A stretch of 64,000 nt of DNA from Seminavis robusta (GCA_903772945.1 CAICTM010000002.1:186001-250000), one strand, 5' to 3'; shown: positions 35,428 to 46,319, counted from the stretch's first letter. Notes: generated by a model from the sequence alone, not told the origin. Translations and numbers: made by a program.

Positions 35428-36416
35428 CAGGGTTGACTCGGAGTGGGGCTGGTATCTCTCAACTCAAGCAAACAACAACAAACCATCTCATTTTCGTCTT
35501 TCGAGTGAATTACCACTCTATCAAACACTCCACTCCGTCTTCTATGTTTATATATACACCGGAAGCTCTTTGGTGAGCTTTCGCTGGGGAAAATGTGGAA
35601 CCCTTTCACATCATCAATCAATCAAGTCCAATTTCACCTTTCTATCTCATTCACTCACGCAACAACAAACAAAATCCCTCTAGAACTAACTGTACACAGG
35701 CACCTTCATGCCTGGCAGGAACAAAGAAACAAATACAAGCTAAGATAAGCGCTATAGAACAAAGCTTATGCTATGCCATCACAGCCATTATTGATCAGTA
35801 GTTGCTCACCACTGTCGTCGTCATTGTCAATTCGCTCTTTCCCAGAATGCTCCACTGAGGCAGGTGTCAAGCAATGCTGCCGTTTGATACTCAACTTCCT
35901 TCATGTCTTCCAATGGTCCTCCGTGCCTCCGTGTCCCTTTTGTAAATACATGAGGGTACGAGCTGTAAGCTCGGCAGAACCTTTGTGGTAGTCCACATTC
36001 TGACATTTTGTATGGAAGTGTTTCTGCTTAGTCGCTGAGAGCCTCACTTGAGGCCTGCGAATGCAAGGGGTTCAGGTTTTATTATCTAGTCTACGGTACT
36101 AGCTAGTAGCTGGTACTGTGCTGTACTGTACTCTACAGCACCGTCGCTGGAGTTTTCTTGCTTGAAATTTCCGCCACCAATCCCTTGAAAGCATTTTATG
36201 GCTTAGCCGACTTCTTAGACTTTCGACCGTTGGCCGAAACACAAACCTCCTCGTCGCAAGACTGTCCCTGGTTGTGCTGGTTATTGGATGCCGTGTGAAG
36301 AAGAGTTGCATTGGTGGACATCACATTGAGTTGCCCTGGCAGTAGCAAACAAAGGAAAGCGCTTGAAGGTTGGTGTCAAGTCAAAGTACCTCTATTAATA
36401 AAATTAAAGAAGAACC
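35428..36416. other. Intergenic
   Basis: No gene seen in 989 bp. It holds the DUF6824 gene 3' region and the promoter of the small myristoylated-type protein. Confidence 0.55.
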
Positions 36417-36677
36417 ATGGGAAACGCCGGAAGTGCTCTTCAGGCCGCTCAGGCTCAAGCCTCGGTGACGAATAAATTCAATAAGATGACTGGAGGCGAC
36501 GAACAGAAAGCCCCCGATCCAGAGGAACAGAAAGCCAAGGAGCGAATGCGCGAGGAACGAGACCGACGTAATGCTACCGATTATGCTGACAGGAAGGCTG
36601 CACATGCCAAGAACAAGAAAAAATTGTCATCAGCCTGGGCAGACCACAAAAAAGCCAATTCGGCGGCCAACAAATAA
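36417..36677 (+). CDS. Small protein with N-myristoylation-like start, 86 aa
   Basis: I do not recognise a family. The ATG at 36417 is in a perfect ACCATGG context. The protein begins MGNAGSAL, which fits the N-myristoylation consensus (Gly2, small residues, Ser6). The remainder is hydrophilic, Lys/Glu/Ala-rich and predicted helical (EEQKAKERMREERDRR, then NKKKLSSAWADHKKAN). No Cys or membrane segment follows. Strong start context, coding-like composition and placement 285 bp from the convergent VPS39-like gene support a genuine gene. It may be a membrane-peripheral adaptor, which is inference. Confidence 0.65.
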   Translation: MGNAGSALQAAQAQASVTNKFNKMTGGDEQKAPDPEEQKAKERMREERDRRNATDYADRKAAHAKNKKKLSSAWADHKKANSAANK

Positions 36678-36962
36678 AACTGAAATAATCCTCTGGATTG
36701 ATCCTGCTATGGGCGCAAAGGGTCAATTGGAAGAGGCGAAAGCGGCAGTAGGGTATATTTTGGTGTTCCAAAAGCAACCTGCTTGAGCCTATTCCTCACA
36801 AAAATCACCAACAAAAATAAAAAAATCTTTAGACATCGGCAGGACGAAGACCTCAACTAGCACTCTAGGTAGTTTCTTTGTGTCACTAATTTTGTCATTT
36901 ATCAAGAACAATCAACTGCTACTACTGGTCAAACTTTTGTTCTTTTCGTAGCAATCAGATGT

Positions 36963-39900
36963 TCATTGGAAATGGGTTGCGTATACCTCCAAATCTTGGA
37001 GTTCCTCCACATAGGTTCTTCCGCCACCACTACTAACTGATTCCACCGTGGCAAATCCAGAAGTTCCCTCGGCATCCAATACAGTGTAGCGTAGCTCGCA
37101 CGTAAGTATTGCGAGGCTATCCATTCGTTGTGGGGAAGCACTCAAAACGCACCAAGTGCTTCCTTGCACGTCATATGGCAAAACCTTGAGAGGTACCTGC
37201 AAGGACGGTTGGATGGCTTCCTCTGACGATTCTGCCACAACAAAGGTGACATCACCCAATGATCGGCCTTCCAGAGTGTGTTTCACTTTTGCTTGGATAA
37301 CCAGATGACGAGGGAAGAAGTGTTTGATAATCATCACGTCAGGGAAAGTGGGAGAAGCCGATGAAGATGGTCGGGCAGCTAGGGGCTTGGTGGAATGCAG
37401 GGGGTTGCCAAGTCTGAGGTTCTTGAGTTGGGGCACAACATGAAGGTTTTCCTGCGCTTTGAGTTGTGCTCCCGTCAGCTGCTGCTTGAGAGACATGTAG
37501 CGAGATCGAAGCAACGACGAGACCACTGACAACCGGCGAACTTGCGATTCGCTTTCCACCAGAGCAGGGATCAGAAATGGTCGAGCAACGGCTGACACGG
37601 GTACGTCCTTGGGCAGAAGTCGCAACGCTGCTCCCCAGTCCATCACGCTTCGACGAAGCGCCAAAATTTGAATGGCGGAAGCCGTGCCTTTCTCAGGTGT
37701 CTCGGATGATTCTAGTGCCACTTGCACCAACGGAACGTAAGCACAATCTGTGGTAGCGCCTGGCTCCAGATACCGTTGCTCTTGCTCCGAGATCACCAAA
37801 TCGTCAAAGAAACCTCCACCTTGTTGCTGCCGACGAGCCTTCTCGCGTTCTCTTTTGGCCTGGATCTGCTCATGACGAACATCACAATATTCGAGTGCTA
37901 GATCCATGCGTTTCAAGTCCCGAAACAAGATTGTCAAAGCATCCTTGTGCCGGCCGACGTTGCCCAGGACAAAGGCTCGCTCCTGTAGGAAGGAGGGAGG
38001 CAGTGCAGACAAGAAGCGGTCAGACCGAACTTTGCACAGCGGCCATCGCAACAGACGCCGCAACTTTCGTCGGAAGATGCGACCCATAGCATTGTCATCG
38101 TCGTCGTTGGTCTTGCTATCGGCTGGGTCATTGCCATCACCTCGTTCGGCAATCACTCCTTCCAGAAGCAAGAACGCCAATTCGTCGTGAAAATCAGCCA
38201 CCCGTTCGACGAATCCATCCTCCATGGGCAGAGAATCAAATTCGTCCTCCTCTGAAGGCCGGCCAGTCGCAATGCCGAGTGCAGACTCCAAGAATGTCAC
38301 AGCTAGAGCACGGCCCGATTCCAGTGGCAAGATTGTCAGCCCTACATCACCTCCATCATCTTCGTCCAGTGTCGATTTGGGAGTCACATCCCCATCGGAC
38401 AATAACGAAGGGTTTGTCGACACCAGCCGATCTTTTCTAGCGGAGCCGTAGGGAATCACTGGTTGTATGGATTGTAGAAGCTGCAAGACTTGCCTTGGAT
38501 AGGTCGGGTGTGCCAAAGGATCATCATTGGCATTGAGGGCTTTCCATTGTGCCGGGTTTTGTGGATGCAAGGCTGTAAAGGCGCTCAAGCCGAGACGAGG
38601 GTTGTGCTCCAACAAACGACGAGTGGCTGCTGACTGTAAGACAAGCTTGCAGCCTTCGTCGCGACCAGATCCCCAAAGCTCGCTCAAGTGCGTTGCCGTG
38701 TAGGAATCATATTTGATTTGGGACCAACCTAGCTGACTGGAACTACTGCCGCTGGAAGATTGCTGTTGATGTTGCATGCGTTCATATAAAATCTGCATGG
38801 CTCGCTCGTGCTTTCCACAAGAGCGCAACAACCAAACAGAAGCCTCGACAAACTCCATGGGAACAGCTCCTCGTGCCGCCGCCGACGAAGATGATACAAT
38901 AGGTTTCGGAGAAGCGCGGAGCGAAAACTCTCCCATGTGGAGACTTTCCTGAAGCAAGGTCTCCGCCACACTATCGCACACCTGGACAGCTCCATCGGAT
39001 TCCAGCTGATGCGGTGCTACAATCATCCCCAACTGGCTTGCGCACGCCTTTGCCGCTCGATTGGCCAATGATGCTTGAGGTGGTTGCATGTACGCACATA
39101 CCAAGCACAAGAGTGCTGTCCCAGTCAAGAGGGACGGTGGAGACGACGCCGACACAACCGCGGGCAATCGTCCTTGCCAACGACGGGATGCAGTACTAAT
39201 TTGTTGCGTAGATGCGGTTGCAGAAGGATGAGCTTCTCCAAACGCACCTTGATGCTGCGCAGCTTCCCCCGCTCGGTTGTTGCCGGTTCTGGCCGTACCA
39301 CTATTGTTACCACCCGGAGCCGACGATTGTTGCGTAGGCCAACTTGTGGTTGCTCCAGATTCCAAATCCATCAATCCCAAGATGGCCTCCAGATAGTGTT
39401 TGAACAAGTAGCGCGAATGCGGGGTTGGTTCTGGTCCCACATAACTGGTAGCCGTAAACGAGGCATGAACCGCTTCTGCCAATGCCGCCCGTGGAAACCC
39501 ATTGGCTCCAAGCGCATCAATCGCCAATCGCATGAACCGATCGGCCAAATCTTGTGCCGAATCCGGCTGACAATGCAAAACCTTGGCTTGTCCAGCGTAG
39601 GAGATGGCCACAATCCAAGTTTTTTGGGCATCCACCTGCAGTGTCCGCAGAGAAAAGTAATCGTTGGGTCGCGTTCCTACCTCCACGGTCCTCAAGGCAA
39701 TTGCCAGACAGGACGGTGATCGAACACTCAGCAAGCCATCGCTGGTCAATACAACCAGCCAAGGCCATGAAGAGGCGGCCGCCAAGATGGGACTAGCGAG
39801 GGTGACAACATCTCCCCGAGGGCTACTCGAGGAGAGTCGAGGTGGAGGTCCATTGTAGAAATCCACCACGGAGCAGGTTCGACTGCTGGCGAGAAACCAA

Positions 39901-40961
39901 CAAGACCAATCGGGATCCTGCATGGAAGGATCCCTGACATCCAAACACAAGACTGGATGTACCTGTGAGGATTGTGCAAAGGATATCAATTTGGTGGTGC
40001 TGATATTCCCAGGAGCATTTCCGGCGGCAGCAGCCGTGGAGAAGGCTCCGCCATCTTCTTCCATGAACCCCGCAGTGGTCCGACGACTCCCCGCCACGGC
40101 GACAAAAACGTTTCCCACGGCCACCACGACGACGCTGCCATTTCCACTAATTGCCATGGCATCGGGTCCGGATCGCGCTCCCGGAGCCGGCAATGTGACA
40201 TGCGCAAATCGGATTCGAAAATTGTTGCTACTGCCAGTAGTAGTTGGAGTGCGAGGAGGCCGCGAGCGAGACGCGTTTGACGAATTCGACGACAAGTCCG
40301 GGACCGCCACTTGTCCCAGCTGCCGTCCAGCCGCGTACACAATGCCACAATGGGGATGGTGCACCGCACAGGACATGCGTGGCAATGGGAATTTCATGTT
40401 GGAGTTGGTGGGTGGTTGCCAAACTCCAAATCGCCCTTGCGAGAGTGTCATCCAATGCGCACCAAATGCTCCTGGATGAGCCGCACTGTTGCCTCGATGA
40501 TCGTCAATCAAAACCAAGAATAGATACGGCGGTACACCTACTACCGCCACGACACCCCCTGCTAATCCCGAAAAATCAACTGGATAATAGGTTCTTGGCA
40601 ACTGTGGCATATTTTGGTTCATTCCCAATGCGACTTGGACTTTATGAGGTCCATGCTGGCCACGGCGTTGCTGCTGCGCTTGTTGTTGTTGTTGCTGCTG
40701 CTGCTGTTTCGCTCCCTTGGTCAATCCCACAAGAGGAGCAGGAGCATACGTTCGGTAATGCAGTGATCCTCGTTCCGTGCCCACCACAATGGCTTGTGCT
40801 GTTTGCTCTTCGGAAGGATGAGACGCCGCCACTTCAAACGGATTCGTCGCGGCCTTGCTGCCGCCATAGATCGACGCAGCGGTATCGTCAGGCGGAGTGT
40901 ACACACAAAAAGATCGGGGCTGTGACGATGCCGCCAAGTCCCAGGTGGCTTCCAGTGACAT
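36963..40961 (-). CDS. VPS39/TGFBRAP1-like (HOPS/CORVET) subunit, 1332 aa
   Basis: Proteins of this family (Vps39/Vam6, Vps3, TGFBRAP1) act in HOPS or CORVET tethering complexes at endosomes and vacuoles. The ATG at 40961 opens a single uninterrupted exon. The N-terminal half is beta-rich with repeats of hydrophobic strands, compatible with a citron-homology (CNH) propeller, and has polyQ (about residue 85) and low-complexity inserts. The C-terminal half is helical. The diagnostic stretch is FLQERAFVLGNVGRHKDALT (about residue 990), where the Vps39 domain begins, followed by LKRMDLALEYCDVRH. A C-terminal segment near residue 1150 (RYMSLKQQLTGAQLKAQENL) follows the family pattern. Whether it is the HOPS or CORVET subunit cannot be decided by eye. 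Confidence 0.78.
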   Translation of the reverse strand: MSLEATWDLAASSQPRSFCVYTPPDDTAASIYGGSKAATNPFEVAASHPSEEQTAQAIVVGTERGSLHYRTYAPAPLVGLTKGAKQQQQQQQQQAQQQRRGQHGPHKVQVALGMNQNMPQLPRTYYPVDFSGLAGGVVAVVGVPPYLFLVLIDDHRGNSAAHPGAFGAHWMTLSQGRFGVWQPPTNSNMKFPLPRMSCAVHHPHCGIVYAAGRQLGQVAVPDLSSNSSNASRSRPPRTPTTTGSSNNFRIRFAHVTLPAPGARSGPDAMAISGNGSVVVVAVGNVFVAVAGSRRTTAGFMEEDGGAFSTAAAAGNAPGNISTTKLISFAQSSQVHPVLCLDVRDPSMQDPDWSCWFLASSRTCSVVDFYNGPPPRLSSSSPRGDVVTLASPILAAASSWPWLVVLTSDGLLSVRSPSCLAIALRTVEVGTRPNDYFSLRTLQVDAQKTWIVAISYAGQAKVLHCQPDSAQDLADRFMRLAIDALGANGFPRAALAEAVHASFTATSYVGPEPTPHSRYLFKHYLEAILGLMDLESGATTSWPTQQSSAPGGNNSGTARTGNNRAGEAAQHQGAFGEAHPSATASTQQISTASRRWQGRLPAVVSASSPPSLLTGTALLCLVCAYMQPPQASLANRAAKACASQLGMIVAPHQLESDGAVQVCDSVAETLLQESLHMGEFSLRASPKPIVSSSSAAARGAVPMEFVEASVWLLRSCGKHERAMQILYERMQHQQQSSSGSSSSQLGWSQIKYDSYTATHLSELWGSGRDEGCKLVLQSAATRRLLEHNPRLGLSAFTALHPQNPAQWKALNANDDPLAHPTYPRQVLQLLQSIQPVIPYGSARKDRLVSTNPSLLSDGDVTPKSTLDEDDGGDVGLTILPLESGRALAVTFLESALGIATGRPSEEDEFDSLPMEDGFVERVADFHDELAFLLLEGVIAERGDGNDPADSKTNDDDDNAMGRIFRRKLRRLLRWPLCKVRSDRFLSALPPSFLQERAFVLGNVGRHKDALTILFRDLKRMDLALEYCDVRHEQIQAKREREKARRQQQGGGFFDDLVISEQEQRYLEPGATTDCAYVPLVQVALESSETPEKGTASAIQILALRRSVMDWGAALRLLPKDVPVSAVARPFLIPALVESESQVRRLSVVSSLLRSRYMSLKQQLTGAQLKAQENLHVVPQLKNLRLGNPLHSTKPLAARPSSSASPTFPDVMIIKHFFPRHLVIQAKVKHTLEGRSLGDVTFVVAESSEEAIQPSLQVPLKVLPYDVQGSTWCVLSASPQRMDSLAILTCELRYTVLDAEGTSGFATVESVSSGGGRTYVEELQDLEVYATHFQ

Positions 40962-41357
40962 GATTTAATAAAAACCCAGGTAGCAGGTAGCTAGATAAGG
41001 TAGGGTAGATGGGACGTGTCAAAAAAAGCCAAAAGATCTTCGTGATCACCCTGGTTGTGGTCGCCGTGTGAATGTATACTGTAGGCCTCTCTCTCTGCCT
41101 TGATGCTTCAACACGGCATACTTGGGATGCAATGATACCGGTAGCAACGTCAAGGATGGAAGGATAATGGATCGTCAAATCGTCCATGGTGGCTGTTGGA
41201 TCAAAGTTAAAACCGCAGAGCTGCGTCTTCCAAGATCCATCCGAGGGCAAACCTGCCCCTGAGATAACTTTGACGACCGCAACACTCGACACCGACCTGC
41301 TTGTCCTGTCCTCAACAACACTCTTCAGACAACACAGGCCGACAAGAATCAATAACA
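40962..41357. promoter_or_regulatory. Divergent promoter region, VPS39-like / LOG
   Basis: 396 bp between the two head-to-head ATGs. No specific element assigned. Confidence 0.5.
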
Positions 41358-42606
41358 ATGGCCACTGCCAAGGAAGAAGAAAAGCCATACGATGCCGGCG
41401 AACTGGAAAAAGCTATTTTGGATTCCTCCTTTGTCGCACAGGCAGCCAGCTCGCCGCTCCGAATCTGCTGTTACGGATCCTCGGCGGCCAAGACACCCAC
41501 CAAGTTTTTAAATGAGGCGTGGAATCTTGGTTTTATATTGGCCAAGCGAGGACATACTTGTGTGAATGGAGCTGGTAGCTTTGGATGTATGGTGCGTTCC
41601 GTTCAGTACTGTAGTGCATCAAACAAAGTACTGTTTGAATTGCAATTACATGTATTTTAAAATTAAGATTGGATGTCTCTTTAGTCTCACAAATCGGCTA
41701 CCCAAAAATATTATGTTGCATTCAGGCCGCCATGAATGATGGCGCAGATGCTGGAGACGGACATATTGTGGGGGTGATTCACGAAATGTTTATTGTCGAT
41801 GGAAATGATTGGTACTGCAACCGTGATGGGGGAGCTCATCGATTGTTCAAAGGCAAGACAGACACGAACAACAGCAATAGTACTGCAGATACTCGAACAG
41901 GCCCTACGCGGGAAATGTTGGTGGCCGGTGGCAAAGATCTACAAGAACGAAAACGGTTGCTAGTGGAAGGAGCGGAAGGTCTAATAGTACTGCCAGGTGG
42001 CCCAGGGACCTGGGATGAGGTGAGGCATCATATATACATGTCTTCAGGGCTGTTCTGATAATGCATTCCGCACCACCGTTGCTCATTCTATTCTATGTCA
42101 TTGTTGGTTTTCTTATTGCGTTTGCCATTGCTGTGCCTTCCTTCCTTCATCCATTTCAGCTCTGGGAAATGGCCTGTGCCAGGAACCTTGGCTTGATTAG
42201 TCTCCCCATTGTGTGCGTCTCTGTGGATGGGTACTACGACAATTTCCGGGCCATGCTGGACCGAGCTTTTGAGGATTGCTTGATCAGGAACCGCCCAGAA
42301 GATGTAGTGCACTTTGTAAGTACATCGGAAGAAGCCGTTCGTTGGATCGAGATGCAAGACGACCTTAAAAAAGCAAAAGGTAATGAGGCAACGGCGTTGC
42401 CCTCGGTGAAGACACGTGCTTCAGTCCTACGTAAAACGTCGTTCTTGAGTACCCCCGCTGTCTTTACTCGGTCTATGAGTTGGTTTTCTGCCGATGATGG
42501 CGACGGAGATGCTGTAAGTTGGTCCTTCCCTGCACTGGGAACGATTGTCTTTGTGCTGGGAGTCACGGTCGGAATCCTTTCTGCCCCTCATATCAATAGG
42601 AAGTAG
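41358..42606 (+). CDS. LOG-family protein with C-terminal membrane segment, 3 exons, 324 aa
   Basis: LOG proteins (cytokinin riboside 5'-monophosphate phosphoribohydrolases) release free nucleobase cytokinins; many relatives hydrolyse other nucleotides. Exons are 41358-41591, 41726-42019 and 42160-42606, introns 134 and 140 bp, all phase 0. The Rossmann-like start is RICCYGSSAAKTP, then NLGFILAKRGHTCVNGAG. The PGGPGTWDE motif at 168-176 is complete and ends exactly at the exon 2/3 joint. LWEMACARNLGLISLPIV follows. After residue about 240 comes an unusual Lys/Ser-rich linker and a hydrophobic stretch at about 300-318 ending HINRK, consistent with a tail anchor. The start ATG has a Kozak-like context (CAATGG). 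Substrate is inferred only from family. Confidence 0.87.
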
Positions 42607-43343
42607 ACATAGATACATACCAAGACTACTGGCTAGGAGCAGATATATGATGTAGAGGAGCAGCGCAGGAGATTCGTGTCGAGCAACGCCAAACTAATGA
42701 TTCTGCGTCCGAGTCGGGCAGCTTTCATAAGAGATGTGGCACCTCAGTCAGACCACCATTGAAACACCAGGGCCAACGAGCGACGAACTTGCCCAGGTTT
42801 CTGCTGCGACGACGTACCTGAGCGTGAATGATCGTAGGTGGCTGTGCGGTCTCAGATTCGACCTGTTTTACATGTATTTCACCGACGTACCAGGTACCGA
42901 CTTTGTGGACCTCCGACGGAACCTACATACCCGCTTCCCGGGCCCGCGAACACCCTGGCTATCCAAAGAGGGAACATGTAGTACACTAGTGTATGTTACC
43001 GCTTCGGTATCCCTTCCCATGGCTCAACTGGCCACATGTTGTACTATCTAGCTAGCTAGCTGGAAAGCTCATCCGTGAAGGAGGAGTTAGTTGTACTACA
43101 GGCTTGTTTCATCGCTTCGCGAAACTGCTCGGAAAAAATCTTTTGGAGATGAGAACCGCTGTCAAAGCAGCTGCCGGCGTCAAAAGATACCATTTCCGCG
43201 TCGACTTTCATGATGGCTTCCAACCTGCTCCGTCCCATCATAAGAACACAAAACAAAGAAGAAGAAGAAGCGAAGCACACAATAAGAGCCAGCTAGCTAG
43301 CTAAGGAAAAAGCAAGCATTTCCTTTGAACGCGTAGAGCTACA
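42607..43343. other. Intergenic
   Basis: No gene seen. GTACC and CTAGCTAGCTAG words cluster at 42885-42900, 43045-43065 and 43290-43303. Confidence 0.55.
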
Positions 43344-43978
43344 ATGACGTCTTTCAAGTATCTCATCCTGAGCTTGGCTGTGATGGCAACCTCAGCGTTC
43401 CAACCCATGTCGTACGGAAGACCCTCGCTTGCATTGAAAGCCCAGATTGATGAAGCCAAGATCAAGGATGCTGCAGAACACTTTGGAAAATATCCGGTGG
43501 AAGAAATTGAAGAAATGAAGAAGGGTGAGTCCTCTTGGAAACTGTGAGCACCTTGGATACGATACCCCTGCTTGGTGGCAACTCAACCATGGTTTGCACT
43601 CTTAATCATTCTACAGAAATCCACAAGGAACGGGTCCAAAGTCTCATGTTTGATCGAAACAGTGTCGTGAGCGCTGAAAAGGCAGCAGAGCAACGCCTCA
43701 TTGAGCAAGAACTCGATCTCCAGCTTTCTCTATTGAAGAAGGATTTGGAAGAAGCAACTCCTGAACAATCACTGTTCCCTGACATGACAATGTTTCCAGA
43801 CGTTGAGGAGCCCATTGAAGAGCTACCGCATCTCAAAGACAACACAATGGCTGCGAAAGGTGTTGCAGATCAGAAACTCTTCATCTTTGAAGAAGCCTTC
43901 CTTGAGGAGAACGTCTTAGAGACACTTGCTTTCTGCGCGGTTTTGGCACTAGTGATGGTGGCTCCTCAAATCATTTAG
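43344..43978 (+). CDS. Plastid-targeted orphan protein, 2 exons, 180 aa
   Basis: I do not recognise a family. Exons are 43344-43524 and 43617-43978. The 92-bp intron starts GTGAGT and is phase 1, and its removal joins EEMKK to EIHKERVQ. The N-terminus is a signal peptide ending MATSAFQPM, the diatom plastid motif. The mature part is helical and acidic (EKAAEQRLIEQELDLQL, TPEQSLFPDMTMFPDVEEP). It ends in one hydrophobic segment (ETLAFCAVLALVMVAPQII), likely a membrane anchor facing a plastid compartment. Splicing that restores one continuous frame makes the gene real; function is unknown. Confidence 0.78.
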
Positions 43979-44947
43979 TCTTGGCGGCCTACACTTCTCA
44001 TGGTTCCTACCATTTCTATATATCCAATATCCATCGACAACCCAGAACTGAGCAAAATCTGCAAACTGCAAGAAACAGTCTGCCAAATTTACAAGAGAAA
44101 GCTACAACACAAGGGGCAGGCTAGAATACATAACATCATAAGATCTTGACTATTGGTCACTTCCCCATAGCAGCATATTGCTACGAGAGGCATTATTTGC
44201 CAAGTTTTGCACCTATCGTACGATCCATCGTTGCTTCCACCTGTTGAGTAGACTTTGGTCCTGTCACTTGAATGGCTCATTGTGTTCATAACACTTCCCT
44301 AGTAGATTGCCAGATCTACAGGTATCACGACTGCAGAAACTACCAATGTCCTGCGATCCCAAGAAGCCACCAAGATGACCGACTATGTACTGTAGGCCTC
44401 TGTAAGTCCGGCGGCCAGTCCTTCCACTGATGTTTTGCTTCCATGGAAACACATCCTGGACCGGTATCATTTGCAAAGAAAAGTGCTTAGTTTGAAGCGG
44501 GCCTCCAACACTATCATTTGTGTATCCCCAGTTCCATCTTCGCTACCTGTATGGGTGGCTTTCTCTTTCTAACAAGTTGCTTCTCTAGCTAGCTACCTGG
44601 TAGCTGTCATCTGTTAGAACACCCTTGTCATTGGAGTTGTTTTCTAAAGAGCTCTGCAGGTGGCGCTATTCCAACCTTCAGGCCCCGTCCAACTTGTCGA
44701 TGCTTGCCATTTCTACGGGCTTCTTTTGCAATCTCGAAGAATTTCATGGAAAGTTCTGCAATGACAAGCTGACTCGGAGACAGAAGTTCTTCAACAATGC
44801 CAGCCTTGATGTGATGATGAGTGGTGATGAGCTGCCTTTTGTGGAGATCTTAATCCTGACATTGTTTCCATCTGATCTTTCTAGTAGAAGTGCCAAGAAA
44901 GTCCACTATTATTGATCAGAGAATCGAATTTGTTGGTATATATCAAG
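43979..44947. other. Intergenic
   Basis: No gene seen. It includes a TAGCTAGCTACCTGGTAGCTG palindromic cluster near 44588. Confidence 0.5.
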
Positions 44948-45883
44948 ATGAAAGCTTCTGGCATTTTGCAATGCTTGGCATTGGTGCTCGTTGTTTCCAC
45001 AACATGGTCATTTGTTCCCGCCGTTCCGAGACGGTCCAAATCCAACCCTCTGTATGTTTTGAAGGACCCTCTTCGATCGGATAACAACCAAGAAGACTCG
45101 GAAGAGTCGATTGAAGAGATCCGGAAAAAGTTGCTGGAACAAAACGTGGATTCCACAACCAAAGTCCTGGGCAAGAACAGTACGCTCCAAGATTGGAGGG
45201 ACCAACTACAGCAAGGAACACCTCCGTTGACATCTGTCGGAAGAGAACGACTGTTGGTGGAAATGGAACTACTCCAAGCTCTGGATTGTGACGAGGAAAA
45301 AGACGAGGAAAAAGCCATTCGCAATCTATGGTACTATTGGTACAATGAACGCGGGAGGAGCAACACGGCCACGCTCATGGCAGCCGATCAGCTGGTTCAC
45401 TTGGGTACCCAGGAGGGACGAAAGGAAGCCGAAGCCATGTACCGACAACTGATTGTAGAGGAAGGTTTGAATTGGGCCGAGCCACTGAACCGATTGGCAA
45501 CTCTGTATTTCTACCAGGGACGCTATGCGGAAGCCAAAGACTTGTGTCAAATGGTACTCACCATCAAACCGTGGCAATTTGGGACAGCCACGGGTATTGT
45601 CACGGTCTGTGAAAAAATGCAAGATACGCATGGTGTAAACTATTGGTCGACAAGGCGTATGCCACCGCTTTCGGAGAATCATGGCAATGCCCGAAAAGAA
45701 TGGGTGAAAAAAATGACGCAGCAAGGATCTTCCATGTTGGGCCGCGGCGAGAAGGTCCTTCAGAAAGCTTTCCAATCCGCAGATGATGATAGCACAACTT
45801 CTGGCAGTGTCATCAGTGATGATGATGATGATGCTGATGAAAACGATAGAGACATTACAAGCGACGACGGATCCTGGGAGTGA
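44948..45883 (+). CDS. TPR-like protein with plastid-type presequence, 311 aa
   Basis: The start is the ATG at 44948; the frame extends 12 codons further upstream but has no earlier ATG. Residues 1-25 form a signal peptide ending STTWSFVPAV, a plastid-type cleavage context with a Trp/Phe pair. The mature part contains at least two TPR-like helix pairs at about 160-220 (RKEAEAMYRQLIVEEGLNWAE, LNRLATLYFYQGRYAEAKDL). The C-terminus is a poly-Asp/Glu tail. No intron. TPR proteins of this type often assist assembly of plastid complexes; the specific partner is unknown. Neighbour spacing gives no hint of function. Confidence 0.75.
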   Translation: MKASGILQCLALVLVVSTTWSFVPAVPRRSKSNPLYVLKDPLRSDNNQEDSEESIEEIRKKLLEQNVDSTTKVLGKNSTLQDWRDQLQQGTPPLTSVGRERLLVEMELLQALDCDEEKDEEKAIRNLWYYWYNERGRSNTATLMAADQLVHLGTQEGRKEAEAMYRQLIVEEGLNWAEPLNRLATLYFYQGRYAEAKDLCQMVLTIKPWQFGTATGIVTVCEKMQDTHGVNYWSTRRMPPLSENHGNARKEWVKKMTQQGSSMLGRGEKVLQKAFQSADDDSTTSGSVISDDDDDADENDRDITSDDGSWE

Positions 45884-46319
45884 GTACTGTAATGGATCCA
45901 AATCTATGTTTGCGTGTCAAGATACATTTTTTTGCAATAGAACCTGTACCGTATAGAATGAATCGAAGAAGAGAGACTTTTAGAAAGATAAATAGGATAC
46001 AGTAAATATTGGTTGTTATATTATGCACTGGTGCCGTAGAGCTCTCATAACCAGGATTTCTAAAGCTGATACCTTTGCAATAAGCACACTTCACACTGTC
46101 ATCATCAGCTAAACACCTCTCCGGAGGGTGAGGAAAAGTGAGAAGGGAAGGTCTCTTTTCTTCATTCCACTTCACTGGCTTAATCTTGAGGATTCTCATG
46201 CAAGACTGACAATGACATCGTCGCCTTTTTCCTTCTTCCTCTTTGACAGTCAACCCAGCCTTCTCCCACAGAATTCTTTTGATGTGAAGGGTGCCTTGTT
46301 TTCTCTGAACAGGTGTCAT
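45855..46319 (-). CDS. Possible Cys-rich small ORF, antisense overlap
   Basis: A minus-strand frame with an ATG at 46319 encodes about 90 residues that look protein-like: RRCHCQSCMR, LLTFPHPPERC and KCAYCKG, giving paired cysteines that could bind zinc. After about residue 95 the composition becomes hydrophobic and random, and the frame overlaps the last 29 bp of the TPR gene antisense. It lies in the 555-bp gap before phenylalanine hydroxylase. It could be an unrecognised small gene with an undetected intron, a remnant, or a chance frame. I do not assign a function. Confidence 0.28.
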   Translation of the reverse strand: MTPVQRKQGTLHIKRILWEKAGLTVKEEEGKRRRCHCQSCMRILKIKPVKWNEEKRPSLLTFPHPPERCLADDDSVKCAYCKGISFRNPGYESSTAPVHNITTNIYCILFIFLKVSLLRFILYGTGSIAKKCILTRKHRFGSITVLTPRIRRRL

